DNA of 64,000 nt from Pseudomonadales bacterium (GCA_017642855.1 JAEPOO010000001.1:1025072-1089071); one strand, 5' to 3'. Shown: positions 24,695-33,516, numbered from the stretch's first letter. Numbers and translations are program-made. The notes: generated from the sequence alone by a model not told the origin.

Positions 24695-26185
24695 TCAGGA
24701 AAATATACCATGCAGGTACCAGGTATCGTTCTTTAGGTTGAGAAAAATCCAGTACACCGACCCGCTTGAATGACGGGCAATGTAGTAATCGCGAGCGACA
24801 GGGTTGTCATCCCACCAACCGAAATCGATCCTTTCTGGCCCCTGAAGCAATTCGAGTTTCCCGGACAGGGTCGGGTGGCGATTAGCCGATGAAAGTTGTT
24901 TCGGGTCCGGCAGCAGAAATAGCGGCCGAACGTTCGGCTCCAGATGCTCCGGTTCCATGGATTTCGAGGGTTTGGTGGCAATGCGCATCGGTTTCCAGGC
25001 AAGCTCAGGACGATGATCATTGGCAGCCGACAGGCCGAAACATGACTGTGGGCCAAGCCGGGCAGTCATCATGTTGATCAGGCGTGTGGCTTTTGCCTGC
25101 TCAGCTTTGCGATGCACCTTGCCATCTTTCTGCATGAAACGTGTGCCATGAAACAGGTCGCCAGAATCCGACTCTGCCTTAAAGAAATGGTTAGCTGCCA
25201 GAGCGAGATTATCGACTTCAGGAAGATCATTGATTTTTTCCAGCTGTAACTGGCTGAGCATCAGAAACATTGGCTGATCATTGTCTGGATTCGCGAGAAA
25301 CACCGTGAAGGTCTTCGGCTGGTGGCTGCGATGAGACAATTTGAAAGAAAATTGATTCACCTGAAGTTGCCTTCCCGTCAGAAATGCCTGCAGCTCACCA
25401 AGCAAACGCTTCATCGGAAATACCAGGGATTCGAGATTCGTTACGTCGGACATGAAGGTCACATCGCTTCGAAATCTTGGCCTGTCAGAGATGAATTTCT
25501 GTGGGTCAGGCTTCTCTCCGGTCAGGCGAGAAAGATAATCTGTAAAGAACACACCGTATCGCCGATTTAATCCATCGACGGGCAGTTGCAGTAACTGCTT
25601 GCAGGAACTGATACCCATGCTGTGCAGAGCATCTTTGATGTTGTCATCTATTCTTAGGTGGTGAATCGGGACACTGCCGAGAGACTCTTTTGCTTCTCCC
25701 AGGTTGTCTGGCATGCCCGCTTCAGCAAAAAGAAGGGCAGACAATGGGGTTCTGTTGATGCCCATGGAGACTCGAAATCCGAGTTTTTCCAGCCCTGACC
25801 CAATGGAGGCTTTCAGATTGCCCAGTCCTTTAAACAGTTTCATGCACCCGGACACGTCAAGGATAAGGCTGGATGGTGGCTTAATCGTTACGCAAGGGGT
25901 GAACTGATATGCCCACTGAGCCAGCTGCTCGAGCTTCTCAAGCTCTTTCTGGTCGTTGCGTTCAAAGCTGACGACCTGTTGATTGATGGTTAGTGCGGTG
26001 TTCATGCTGCTGCCAGCAAGAATCCCGATATTGCGTGCAGAGGGATTCATAAAGGCGACTCTTTGGCGTTGAGTCACGACCACCGGGGTTTGTTGTGTTT
26101 TGGATTGCCTTGAGAACACTTCTACCGGCAGGTCCGGGAAATGCAGGCAAAGCCAGATGTCCTCGTTTGATTTACTGGTACTCAT
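24695..26185 (-). CDS. imuB: ImuB, Y-family polymerase-like mutasome protein
   Basis: The start is set at ATG 26185 (MSTSKSNEDIWLCLHFPDLPVEVF), which overlaps the imuA end by 14 bases; the longer open frame upstream is imuA sequence. The 496-residue product aligns with the DinB/UmuC fold (helix-hairpin-helix LHSMGISSCKQLLQLPVDGLNRRYG and little-finger region), but the catalytic carboxylates are missing: the usual SxDE position reads SSLILDVSGCMKLF. That loss is typical of ImuB, which serves as the clamp-binding hub that recruits DnaE2. It follows imuA and precedes the selenoperoxidase by 27 bp. Confidence 0.9.
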   Translation of the reverse strand: MSTSKSNEDIWLCLHFPDLPVEVFSRQSKTQQTPVVVTQRQRVAFMNPSARNIGILAGSSMNTALTINQQVVSFERNDQKELEKLEQLAQWAYQFTPCVTIKPPSSLILDVSGCMKLFKGLGNLKASIGSGLEKLGFRVSMGINRTPLSALLFAEAGMPDNLGEAKESLGSVPIHHLRIDDNIKDALHSMGISSCKQLLQLPVDGLNRRYGVFFTDYLSRLTGEKPDPQKFISDRPRFRSDVTFMSDVTNLESLVFPMKRLLGELQAFLTGRQLQVNQFSFKLSHRSHQPKTFTVFLANPDNDQPMFLMLSQLQLEKINDLPEVDNLALAANHFFKAESDSGDLFHGTRFMQKDGKVHRKAEQAKATRLINMMTARLGPQSCFGLSAANDHRPELAWKPMRIATKPSKSMEPEHLEPNVRPLFLLPDPKQLSSANRHPTLSGKLELLQGPERIDFGWWDDNPVARDYYIARHSSGSVYWIFLNLKNDTWYLHGIFS

Positions 26186-26939
26186 ACGCCGTTGGGGGAT
26201 GCTCAGCAGGTTGAATTGTCCGCGTATGTTTGATGGCCTCGAAGTCTCTTGCCTGGTATGGCTGAAGCAGGAGCTCTGAGAAGTCCGGCATTGGTCGGTG
26301 TAACTCGTCATCGAAGTGCAGAAGGATGTCTGAACTTTCCCAGCGCCCAAAACGCTTAATGACCTTTGCCACCATGGCGCTGTTATCTTTGCTGTGTTCA
26401 TGAGTGCGAAGGCGGATCCTAAGTTCTGCAGGTGATGCGTTCACAGACACGGAATCCGGACGAAACAGCACGCCAAGGCAATTGCCGGTTTTGGCGGCAA
26501 CCTGGAGTCTTCTGATCTGCTTTTCCAGAATCCCGGCTGGCCAGGCGATGACCGCACTGCAGCTTTGGGAGGAGAGGGCGTTCTCAATGACCCACAGATA
26601 ATCTTTGGCGGATTTGGGTTGGCAGATCAATACTCGACCCAGATCGATGCCCGCTTGCGCCAACGCAGGTGCGTAGGGAATGTATGGTGGGCTCACAAAC
26701 AGAATCCAGCGTGTCTGGCTGTGGGAAAGATGTGCCAGTGCAGGCGTCAGAATTCGCAGTTCGCCGATACCGGCCTGCTTCTGCAGGAGCTCCGTAATGC
26801 CGCTGGCAGGCCAGCCGGAACCCGGCAATTCTCGATCCAACAGCTCAAACCCCGTGGGGCAGGCCTCCAGGTACTGGCTATCGATGCTTGAAGCACGCCA
26901 GAGGCCGGTGGACTGCATTAAATGATTGAGGTCGCTCAT
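26172..26939 (-). CDS. imuA: ImuA, RecA/SulA-like SOS mutasome protein
   Basis: The product is 255 residues from ATG 26939, or 257 from ATG 26945. The sequence carries the ImuA signature near residues 31-55 (TGFELLDRELPGSGWPASGITELL), which resembles the RecA core entry, followed by LRILTPALAHLS and WILFVSPPYIPYAPALAQAGID. ImuA binds RecA and ImuB and is needed for mutasome activity. The SOS box ends 2 bases before the upstream ATG, so the message may be leaderless or very short-leadered. No ribosome site can be seen in front of either ATG. Confidence 0.9.
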   Translation of the reverse strand: MSDLNHLMQSTGLWRASSIDSQYLEACPTGFELLDRELPGSGWPASGITELLQKQAGIGELRILTPALAHLSHSQTRWILFVSPPYIPYAPALAQAGIDLGRVLICQPKSAKDYLWVIENALSSQSCSAVIAWPAGILEKQIRRLQVAAKTGNCLGVLFRPDSVSVNASPAELRIRLRTHEHSKDNSAMVAKVIKRFGRWESSDILLHFDDELHRPMPDFSELLLQPYQARDFEAIKHTRTIQPAEHPPTAYEYQ

Positions 26940-26946
26940 ACTCATA

Positions 26947-26962
26947 CTGTATAGATATACAG
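26947..26962. promoter_or_regulatory. LexA (SOS) box upstream of imuA
   Basis: CTGTATAGATATACAG matches CTG-N10-CAG and extends to the dyad ATACTGTAT-AGAT-ATACAGTAT (26944-26965). It sits immediately before the imuA start, which would place the operator over the promoter or transcription start. It could also control any plus-strand transcript into the intergenic region on the right. Confidence 0.93.
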
Positions 26963-27217
26963 TATTCTTCTATGGGCGTCTACCAAAGGCTTTACCCGCC
27001 AACATTGATAGGTTCCTCACGGCTGAGACAAGTAACGCTGAAGGCTATGCACATTGGGCAACCCAACGAGCGCGCCCGGAAAAGGGGCTCGGCAGACCTG
27101 AGGGCATGGATAGCCCGAGAGTCAGCGTTACAGGGATGTACCGGGCGGCGTCCACACTTGAGCGGTGCCATGACCCTTTGCCGCGGCAGCGAGCGTGTAG
27201 CTTTATGTCGTGCAGCT
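26963..27217. other. Structured 255-bp intergenic region of unknown function
   Basis: No credible protein is encoded on either strand. The region holds nested inverted repeats: GTAACGCTGA (27032-27041) pairs with TCAGCGTTAC (27122-27131), and just inside GGCTAT (27043-27048) pairs with ATAGCC (27110-27115). Inside are TTGGG-CAA-CCCAA and a GC-rich hairpin; to the right is TACA-GGGA-TGTA. Loops with GGA (ATGGATA between GGGC and GCCC; ACAGGGATGT) resemble CsrA/RsmA sites. A direct repeat AGCTTTATGT occurs twice at the right end (about 27198-27222). It may be a small RNA or a dispersed palindromic element. Confidence 0.4.
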
Positions 27218-28066
27218 TTATGTAAGGAACGATCGAACAACTTTGATGAGCTGCGCTGGCTTCTCAGAAAGAATCGCGTGGGAGGCGCCCTTGATTTCAA
27301 CGAACCGCGAATCCGGAATCTGTGCCGAGTATCGTCTTGCCGTTTTTGGTGTTGCTTCGTCGTATTGACCACAAACCAGTAGGGTAGGCACCTTGATGGT
27401 CTTCAGCGACTTCGTCCTGTCGTAATCTTTCAGGGTGCCGGTTGAGCTGAACTCAGATACGCCCCACATATATTCATAGACTTCGTTACCGTGAGCATTC
27501 TTCACAGTAGCCGCGAGTTTTGCGCGTTTCGGGTTTCTGCAGACGTGCTTGGCGTAATAGCGCTTCATGGCGTCCCGATAGACTTTTGAATCTGTGGCGC
27601 CAATCTCATGACAGTAATGGATGACTTTTCGCTCTGTGGCAGGCAACTTCTTGATGAGTCGATTAGCATCATCCTGCCAGTCTTTTGCGGAAAACATCGG
27701 CGACTGGAACAGGAGAGACTCGACGCGATTGGCATGTTTCAAGTAGTACTCGAGTGCCAGGGTGGTTCCCCAGGATGCCCCGAAAAGATGAAACCGATCT
27801 ATGCCCCAGGTTTCTCGAAGTATCTCCAGTTCGCGAACAAAAGTAGGCACTGTCCATTGCCGTTTCCCCGTGGCGCTGCTTTTACCGCCACCCACCTGAT
27901 CGTAGAGGAACACCTGGCGTTCATCAGCCAGCTCAAAAAGGCCTTCCATAAATGTGCTGTGACCACCGGGACCACCATGCAGGCAAATGATAGGAAGTTT
28001 GTTGCTGCGAGCTGAGCCGCGCTTCCGGTACCAGGTGCGGCCATACAGATGTTCAACGTAAGGCAT
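27218..28066 (-). CDS. Alpha/beta hydrolase, proline iminopeptidase-type (S33)
   Basis: The 282-residue product has HGGPGG (30-35, oxyanion region), the nucleophile elbow GASWGT with Ser98, an acid Asp236 (GQYDEATP) and His263 (GASHAIL). YDQVGGGKS is the usual S33 motif following HGGPGG. The length and helical cap resemble tricorn-interacting-factor/proline iminopeptidases that release N-terminal residues from short peptides; other small amide or ester substrates are possible. No signal peptide, so cytoplasmic. Confidence 0.85.
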   Translation of the reverse strand: MPYVEHLYGRTWYRKRGSARSNKLPIICLHGGPGGHSTFMEGLFELADERQVFLYDQVGGGKSSATGKRQWTVPTFVRELEILRETWGIDRFHLFGASWGTTLALEYYLKHANRVESLLFQSPMFSAKDWQDDANRLIKKLPATERKVIHYCHEIGATDSKVYRDAMKRYYAKHVCRNPKRAKLAATVKNAHGNEVYEYMWGVSEFSSTGTLKDYDRTKSLKTIKVPTLLVCGQYDEATPKTARRYSAQIPDSRFVEIKGASHAILSEKPAQLIKVVRSFLT

Positions 28067-28090
28067 GACTAAACCACTAATCTGAAATTG

Positions 28091-28606
28091 TTAAACGGGA
28101 AGTGTCTGTTGCTCCTTGACCTCTTCCATGACCACATAGGTTCGTGACTCACTGACGCCGGGCAATGTTAACAGGGTTTCCCCAAGGAGCTGGCGATACG
28201 CAGCCATATCTGCAACGCGAGCCTTCAACAGATAATCAAAATTTCCTGAGACCAGGTGGCATTCCAGAACTTCCGGCAGATCAATAACGGACAATCGAAA
28301 CTCCTCAAAGACATCTGGAGAGGTTCGTATCAAGCTGATTTCAACAAATACCAGTAGCTCAAGATCCAGTAATTTGGGGTTCAGTCTGGCGTTGTATCCC
28401 TGGATGTACCCGAGCTTTTCGAGATTACGTACCCGTTCCGCGCAGGGAGTGGCACTAAGACCAACGCGGCTGGCGAGTTCTGTGTTCTTGATTCGTCCGT
28501 CGAGCTGGAGCTCACGAAGGATATTGAGATCAATTTTGTCCAGTGTTTTTGACTGCTGACCTGCTAATTCACCCACTTTAAGCCCTCCAAATTCACCATT
28601 ATTCAT
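28091..28606 (-). CDS. Lrp/AsnC family transcriptional regulator
   Basis: The 171-residue product has an N-terminal winged helix-turn-helix (LDKIDLNILRELQLDGRIKNTELASRVGLSATPCAERVRNLEKLGYI, about residues 22-68) and a C-terminal RAM ligand-binding domain (LVFVEISL...VLECHLVSGNFDYLLKARV). It diverges from ald across 94 bp. In many bacteria an Lrp-type regulator beside alanine dehydrogenase activates it in response to alanine, so that role is inferred here. Confidence 0.93.
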   Translation of the reverse strand: MNNGEFGGLKVGELAGQQSKTLDKIDLNILRELQLDGRIKNTELASRVGLSATPCAERVRNLEKLGYIQGYNARLNPKLLDLELLVFVEISLIRTSPDVFEEFRLSVIDLPEVLECHLVSGNFDYLLKARVADMAAYRQLLGETLLTLPGVSESRTYVVMEEVKEQQTLPV

Positions 28607-28700
28607 AAATATAGTTCATGTGGCGCCGAAATACAGTGAGAATCACTAGGGTGTGTTTTCCTATACTCATACCCGAAGCGCGCAAAACAGGTCGTAAAAC

Positions 28701-29819
28701 ATGTTGGTAGGTGTCCCAAAGGAAATTAAGAATCATGAGTACCGTGTCGGTCTGCTGCCATCCGGCGTGCGGGAGTTGATTCACCACGGTCATGCAGTCG
28801 TTGTTGAAGATAATGCCGGAGCGCAGATTGGCTTTGATAACGACAGTTATCGCAAGGTCGGTGCTGAAATTGTCAGCACCGCGGAAAAAGTCTTTGAGCG
28901 ATCTGACATGATTGTGAAGGTCAAAGAACCTCAGGCTGTTGAGCGTCGGATGCTGAACGAATCGCAAACACTCTTTACCTATTTGCATCTGGCCCCCGAT
29001 CTCCCCCAAACGAAAGATCTTCTGGACAGCGGCGCGACCTGTATTGCCTATGAAACGGTGACTGACGCTCGTGGTCGACTGCCTTTGCTGGCACCTATGT
29101 CAGAAGTTGCTGGTCGGATGTCGGTACAGGCAGGCGCAATGTGTCTCGAGAAATCCCATGGCGGCAGCGGTATCTTGCTTGGTGGTGTTCCAGGTACTCA
29201 CCAGGGTCGTGTGTTGATCCTTGGTGGCGGTGTGGTTGGTCAGAATGCCGCGCAGATGGCGATTGGGCTGGGCGCGAATGTTACGATCATCGACAAATCT
29301 CTGGATGTGCTTCGCGATATTGATGTGCGCTTCGGCAACCGGGTGCAGACACTTTACTCAACACAGGACGCCATTGCTGAGGAAGCCATGGCAGCTGATC
29401 TGATCATCGGTGCTGTGCTTGTGCCAGGCGCCTCGGCGCCCAAGCTGATCACTCGTGCGCTGGTTGCCCAGATGAAGAAAGGATCAGTCATGGTTGATGT
29501 GGCCATTGACCAGGGCGGGTGTTTTGAAACTTCAAAGCCAACGACACACGATGATCCGACTTACCTGGTTGATGATGTCGTTCATTACTGCGTCGCGAAT
29601 ATGCCTGGTGCGGTGGCAAGAACCTCCGCGGCTGCGTTGAACAATGCCACCCTGCCGTTTGTGCTGGAATTGGCCGATAAAGGTGCTGAAGCTGCGATGC
29701 GTAACAATCCGCATCTGCTTCATGGGCTGAATGTTTATCACGGCCACATCACCAATGCGCAGGTAGGTGAAGCGCATGGTATGGAATTTGTCGAACCTGA
29801 AATTCTGCTCGCTGCCTGA
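28701..29819 (+). CDS. ald: Alanine dehydrogenase
   Basis: The 372-residue product matches L-alanine dehydrogenase: substrate residues Arg15, Lys75 (VKVKEPQ) and His96 (YLHLAPD) are at the numbers known for the family, and the NAD-binding fold has LGGGVVGQNAAQMAIGLGANVTIID. DVAIDQGGCFET carries the conserved catalytic-site Asp. It reversibly deaminates alanine to pyruvate and ammonia. It is transcribed divergently from the Lrp-type gene; an AGCS alanine/glycine symporter lies at 48.5 kb. Confidence 0.96.
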   Translation: MLVGVPKEIKNHEYRVGLLPSGVRELIHHGHAVVVEDNAGAQIGFDNDSYRKVGAEIVSTAEKVFERSDMIVKVKEPQAVERRMLNESQTLFTYLHLAPDLPQTKDLLDSGATCIAYETVTDARGRLPLLAPMSEVAGRMSVQAGAMCLEKSHGGSGILLGGVPGTHQGRVLILGGGVVGQNAAQMAIGLGANVTIIDKSLDVLRDIDVRFGNRVQTLYSTQDAIAEEAMAADLIIGAVLVPGASAPKLITRALVAQMKKGSVMVDVAIDQGGCFETSKPTTHDDPTYLVDDVVHYCVANMPGAVARTSAAALNNATLPFVLELADKGAEAAMRNNPHLLHGLNVYHGHITNAQVGEAHGMEFVEPEILLAA

Positions 29820-29977
29820 TCCGTTTTAAGCCTCAGGACGGTAAAGTCGATTCAACTTGGCCTGACCCTTCGCGTATCGACCTCGACCTTTCAACGCCGA
29901 TGTCCTGGGCTTTAACTGCGCCTGGACAGCTAGCGCCCTCGTTAAGCATTATGGTGACTGAGAAGGAGGGCAGTCCA

Positions 29978-30772
29978 ATGGCAGAAAACAACTATGAGTG
30001 CATAATTCTTGAGACAAAGGATCATGTGGCGACGGTGACGCTGAATCGCCCAGAGATCATGAATGCGCTGAACTGGCAGGCTTATGCTGAGCTTGAATCC
30101 GTCTTCCGTGATCTGCAAAAAGACTCCGAAGTCCGTTGCATTATCCTGACCGGCGCTGGCCGCGCTTTCTGCTCCGGTGATGATGTGAAAGAAATTATGG
30201 TTCAGGGCGGTGGTTCAGGTCGTTTGCGTGAGGTAAGACCTGGAACAACCCCTGCTGCGAGAGCCATCCTGGATTGCGATCGCCCCGTGATCGCTGCCGT
30301 GAACGGTCCTGCTGTTGGGTGGGGCATGGATCTGTCGCTCATGGCAGACTTCCGCATTGCTTCCGAGAAGGCTAAATTCGGGGAACTGTTCGTAAAAAGA
30401 GGTCTTGTCGCGGATGTCGGTGGGATGGTGCGCCTGCCTAAACTCGTCGGGCCACAGCGCGCAGCAGAGCTGCTATTCACAGGTGACGTGATCTCGGCCG
30501 AATATGCAAAAGAGTTAGGCTTGGTAATGACGGTGACGCCCCATGAGGAGCTTATGAATGAGGCGATGAATCTTGCGCGTAGAATTGCAGCGAATCCCCC
30601 CTTGGCTGTCCGTTACCTTAAAGACGGGTTACGCCGCTCTTATCATGGTGACTATGAAGATATGGGCAACTGGGTTTCGCAGACACTCGGTGTGTTGTTC
30701 CAGACCGAAGACCACAAAGAAGGTGTCGCCAGTTTCCTGGAAAAACGAGAGCCAGTCTTCAGGGGAGAATAG
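29978..30772 (+). CDS. Enoyl-CoA hydratase/isomerase family protein
   Basis: ATG 29978 has GGAGG 7-11 bases upstream and is preferred to in-frame starts further upstream. The 264-residue product has the crotonase motifs TGAGRAFCSGDDVKE and NGPAVGWGMDLSLMADFRIA, and FGELFVKRGLVADVGGMVRLPKLVG. The first catalytic position (usually Glu in GGGxE) is Asp in GWGMDL, and the second is in GELF/KRGLV, so it is closer to isomerases or acyl-CoA hydrolases than to classical hydratases. It stands alone between ald and a convergent FMN gene. Confidence 0.85.
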   Translation: MAENNYECIILETKDHVATVTLNRPEIMNALNWQAYAELESVFRDLQKDSEVRCIILTGAGRAFCSGDDVKEIMVQGGGSGRLREVRPGTTPAARAILDCDRPVIAAVNGPAVGWGMDLSLMADFRIASEKAKFGELFVKRGLVADVGGMVRLPKLVGPQRAAELLFTGDVISAEYAKELGLVMTVTPHEELMNEAMNLARRIAANPPLAVRYLKDGLRRSYHGDYEDMGNWVSQTLGVLFQTEDHKEGVASFLEKREPVFRGE

Positions 30773-30786
30773 CCGCTAACCTTACT

Positions 30787-31449
30787 CTAAGACTTCCAGC
30801 GACCCTCAAATACGGATTCGAAATCAGCAGGTTTCTGCTCGGGCAGATTGTCGGCCGAATCGATACAGGGTCCAAAGGTCCGTTGGATAGGAATAACGCC
30901 GGCCCACACAGGATGATCCATATCTTCGACATCATCGATGGGGTCGCCGGTTCGAATCTTCACTGACGCTTCATCCAGCGGAAGTTTAAGCACGTCGGTA
31001 GCCTCGATTTCCTGGGAATTGGTTTCCCTCAAGACATCCCAACGGCCTGGAGCGATGTTATCCATAAACACTTCCAACGCATCCAGCTTCGCCTGGCGAT
31101 CTTCAATCAGCTCAGGTTGTCCAAAGATCACAGCGGAACGATAGTTCGCGCTGTGGTGGAAGGCGCTGCGCGCCATGACTAAACCATCGAGCAGGCTGAA
31201 GGTCAGACAGGCTTCACCGCCATCCTTGAACCCCTTCAGCATGCGGCTGCCCCGGGAGCCGTGAAAGTAGACTTCATCATCGACCCGCCAGCCAAGTGTC
31301 GGGATCACAACGGGGCTGCCATCGACCACAAAGCCGACGTGACACAGGTAAGCCTCATCGATGATTTCGTAGAGGGCTGAGGTTTCTTTGACGGCACGAG
31401 TGGGTGCACGACGGATGCGTGTCCGGTCTGTTTGTCCCAATTTTGCCAT
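30787..31449 (-). CDS. Pyridoxamine 5'-phosphate oxidase-like flavin-binding protein
   Basis: The 220-residue product has the split-barrel layout: AYLCHVGFVVDGSPVVIPTLGWRVDDEVYFHGSRGSRMLKGFKDGGEACLTF is the FMN-binding region of NimA/PPOX-like proteins, and RSAVIFGQPELIED the next strand pair. The fold binds FMN or F420-like flavins and reduces small molecules, but the substrate is unknown. It diverges from the S9 peptidase gene by 57 bp. Confidence 0.8.
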   Translation of the reverse strand: MAKLGQTDRTRIRRAPTRAVKETSALYEIIDEAYLCHVGFVVDGSPVVIPTLGWRVDDEVYFHGSRGSRMLKGFKDGGEACLTFSLLDGLVMARSAFHHSANYRSAVIFGQPELIEDRQAKLDALEVFMDNIAPGRWDVLRETNSQEIEATDVLKLPLDEASVKIRTGDPIDDVEDMDHPVWAGVIPIQRTFGPCIDSADNLPEQKPADFESVFEGRWKS

Positions 31450-31506
31450 GACGATTTTCCGGTTGAGCTGAACGAGGGGCGAGATTGTAGTTAAACTCTG
31501 CGACCT

Positions 31507-33516
31507 GTGATAGCCCGAAACCTGATAATTGTGGTGCTGCTTCTCTCAGGTTGCAGCAAACCATCCGTGAATAGTGAACCCGTTGCTGAACGAGCCAACG
31601 GGAACGATCCCTATGGTTATCTGAGTGACCGGACCAACCCTCAGACGGATACCTATATCCGTGCTGAGCAAAAATACTTCGAGGCCGCGACCCAGGCCTG
31701 GCAATCAGACATCGCGTTGCTTGCAAGAGAAGTGAATCGAGACTTACCTGTAACCCGGCAAAACCCACCCGTTATTTCTGATGGGTCTGAGTTTTCGGCC
31801 AGAATCGATAAGGGCACCCAGTATCCCATCTATCATCGGCGGATCATCGAAACAGGTGAAATGCAGGTCCTTCTGGATGTGAACGAACGCGCGAAAAACA
31901 GTCAGTACTATCGGCTGGGTGGTTTTTCCCTCAGCCCTGACGGTCAAGAAATCGCATTTACTGAAGATGTGCGTGGCAGCGGTCTTTACGCATTGTACGT
32001 CCGGGAACTGGCGAATGGTGATGTCCGCAAGGTAGCCGAAGGTGTTGAAGCGAGCCTTGGATGGCTTGGCAAGCGAATTGTGTATATCGCCGATGCCAGG
32101 GTGCAGATGCTGTCGCCTGGCGGTGAATCTCAACTTGTGTTTCAGGAAGCAGATCCTGCATTCGCGCTTTCTATCGCTTCCGCCGGAGACGACGGCACCT
32201 TGCTCATCACGGCGGAATCCCATTCAACTACGGAGGTGATGCGGCTGCTTCAGACCGGCGATGTGCAAACGATTGCAGAACGCAAAGAAGGACACCGTTA
32301 CCGCATCAGGGTCAGCAATGAAAAGCTCCTGATCCTGTCGAATCTCAATCATCCCGATTTTGGCTTCGCATTGGCGGATCCGGGAGATCCGATTGAACGC
32401 TGGTGGTTTGTTGATACTCCCTCTATCGAACGAATCACAGACTTCGAACCTGTGGCTTCTGGCGTATATCTTCATACCAGGGACGGCTTGCGACATGGCA
32501 TCTTTTTTCTTTCGCTCGAAGATCTTAGGGTGCGGCGAATCTATGATGCGGATGTCGGTGAGCAAATTGCTTTTCACACGCTTGGGCCAAACGGCGAACT
32601 AAGATTTTGGAAACGCAGCCCCTTAGTGCCGGATCAATACGTGGAGTTTAGTCAGGAAGAGCGTGAGATCGCGCTATCAGTTGGCGTAACGCCGCCAGGT
32701 TTTGATCAAGACCTTTATGTACTCGAACAGATCGAAATTGAGGCTCGAGATGGCACGAGGGTACCGGTGACGATCACCTATCGCCAAGGTGAGCCGCTTG
32801 ATCAGCGACCGATGCTGCTAACGGCCTATGGCGCTTATGGTTTCGAGCAGGATCTCAGGTTTGATCCAAGTCGCCTGCCTCTATTACGGCGGGGCGTCAT
32901 TGTTGCCTGGGTTCACGTCAGAGGAGGCGGGGATCTCGGCGCACAATGGCGAAGTGCTGGTCAAGAAGTCAACAAGACCAATACTGTTAACGACTTCGAA
33001 GATGCAGCGAGTGCACTGCCTGAGCTAGGCTATGGCATGCCAGGCAAACTGGCAGGGAGATTTGCATCAGCAGGCGGCGTGATCGCCGGCTACATAATCA
33101 ATGAGTCACCCCAGCTGTTGTCTGCCGTCGTGACTCGAGCGCCTTTTGTTGATGTTGTTACGACGTTACTTGATGAAAACCAGCTTTTAACCGCCAGTGA
33201 TCGTCTGGAATGGGGTGACCCGAGAGATCCTGACATGCTTGCGCTTATCAAAAGCTATTCGCCCTATAACAATGTTCGCAAACAATCGGGCCCGGATTTG
33301 CTGATTCTGGCGGGTCTGAATGACCGGTCTGTTCCTATTCATGAATCTCTGAAGTGGCTTGCCAGGCTCAGATTTCAGCATCCCGAAGAGGCCCTGATGC
33401 TCATTGACATCGAAGAGAATAGTGGCCATCTTGGAGCGACTGACCAGTACCTCAGGCGCCAGCAAACTGCGCTTGAGCTGGTTTTCCTAATTAACCGTCT
33501 CGGGATCAGGATTTAG
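31507..33516 (+). CDS. S9 family (prolyl oligopeptidase-type) peptidase lipoprotein
   Basis: The gene starts with GTG 31507. The 669-residue product has a lipoprotein signal (IIVVLLLSGC), a seven-bladed propeller-like middle and a C-terminal alpha/beta hydrolase domain. Catalytic candidates are Ser in FASAGGVIAG, Asp in LAGLNDRSVPIHES and His in NSGHLGATD. The WVHVRGGGDLG and LTAYGAYG stretches are typical of prolyl oligopeptidase/OpdB. The nucleophile context FASAGG differs from the usual GGSNGG/GxSAGG. The stop overlaps the first base of the coxG start, so it is coupled to the CO-dehydrogenase-like genes. Confidence 0.85.
   Translation: MIARNLIIVVLLLSGCSKPSVNSEPVAERANGNDPYGYLSDRTNPQTDTYIRAEQKYFEAATQAWQSDIALLAREVNRDLPVTRQNPPVISDGSEFSARIDKGTQYPIYHRRIIETGEMQVLLDVNERAKNSQYYRLGGFSLSPDGQEIAFTEDVRGSGLYALYVRELANGDVRKVAEGVEASLGWLGKRIVYIADARVQMLSPGGESQLVFQEADPAFALSIASAGDDGTLLITAESHSTTEVMRLLQTGDVQTIAERKEGHRYRIRVSNEKLLILSNLNHPDFGFALADPGDPIERWWFVDTPSIERITDFEPVASGVYLHTRDGLRHGIFFLSLEDLRVRRIYDADVGEQIAFHTLGPNGELRFWKRSPLVPDQYVEFSQEEREIALSVGVTPPGFDQDLYVLEQIEIEARDGTRVPVTITYRQGEPLDQRPMLLTAYGAYGFEQDLRFDPSRLPLLRRGVIVAWVHVRGGGDLGAQWRSAGQEVNKTNTVNDFEDAASALPELGYGMPGKLAGRFASAGGVIAGYIINESPQLLSAVVTRAPFVDVVTTLLDENQLLTASDRLEWGDPRDPDMLALIKSYSPYNNVRKQSGPDLLILAGLNDRSVPIHESLKWLARLRFQHPEEALMLIDIEENSGHLGATDQYLRRQQTALELVFLINRLGIRI

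Noticed and set aside
27011..27060. GGCTGAGA in the intergenic region, resembling part of a TPP riboswitch.
   Set aside because: The rest of the THI core (ACCTGATCTGGATAATGCCAGCG-like part) is missing and no thiamine gene follows.
27055..27075. RYYYAAC/GTTRRRY-like sequence suggesting an integron attC site.
   Set aside because: Only one such palindrome is present, with no second core site, cassette genes or integrase.
26972..27382. Open frame of 136 codons on the plus strand across the intergenic region and the hydrolase end.
   Set aside because: It runs antisense to the real alpha/beta hydrolase gene, is rich in Arg/Cys/Ser without domain pattern and has no ribosome site; the region is better explained by nucleic-acid structure.
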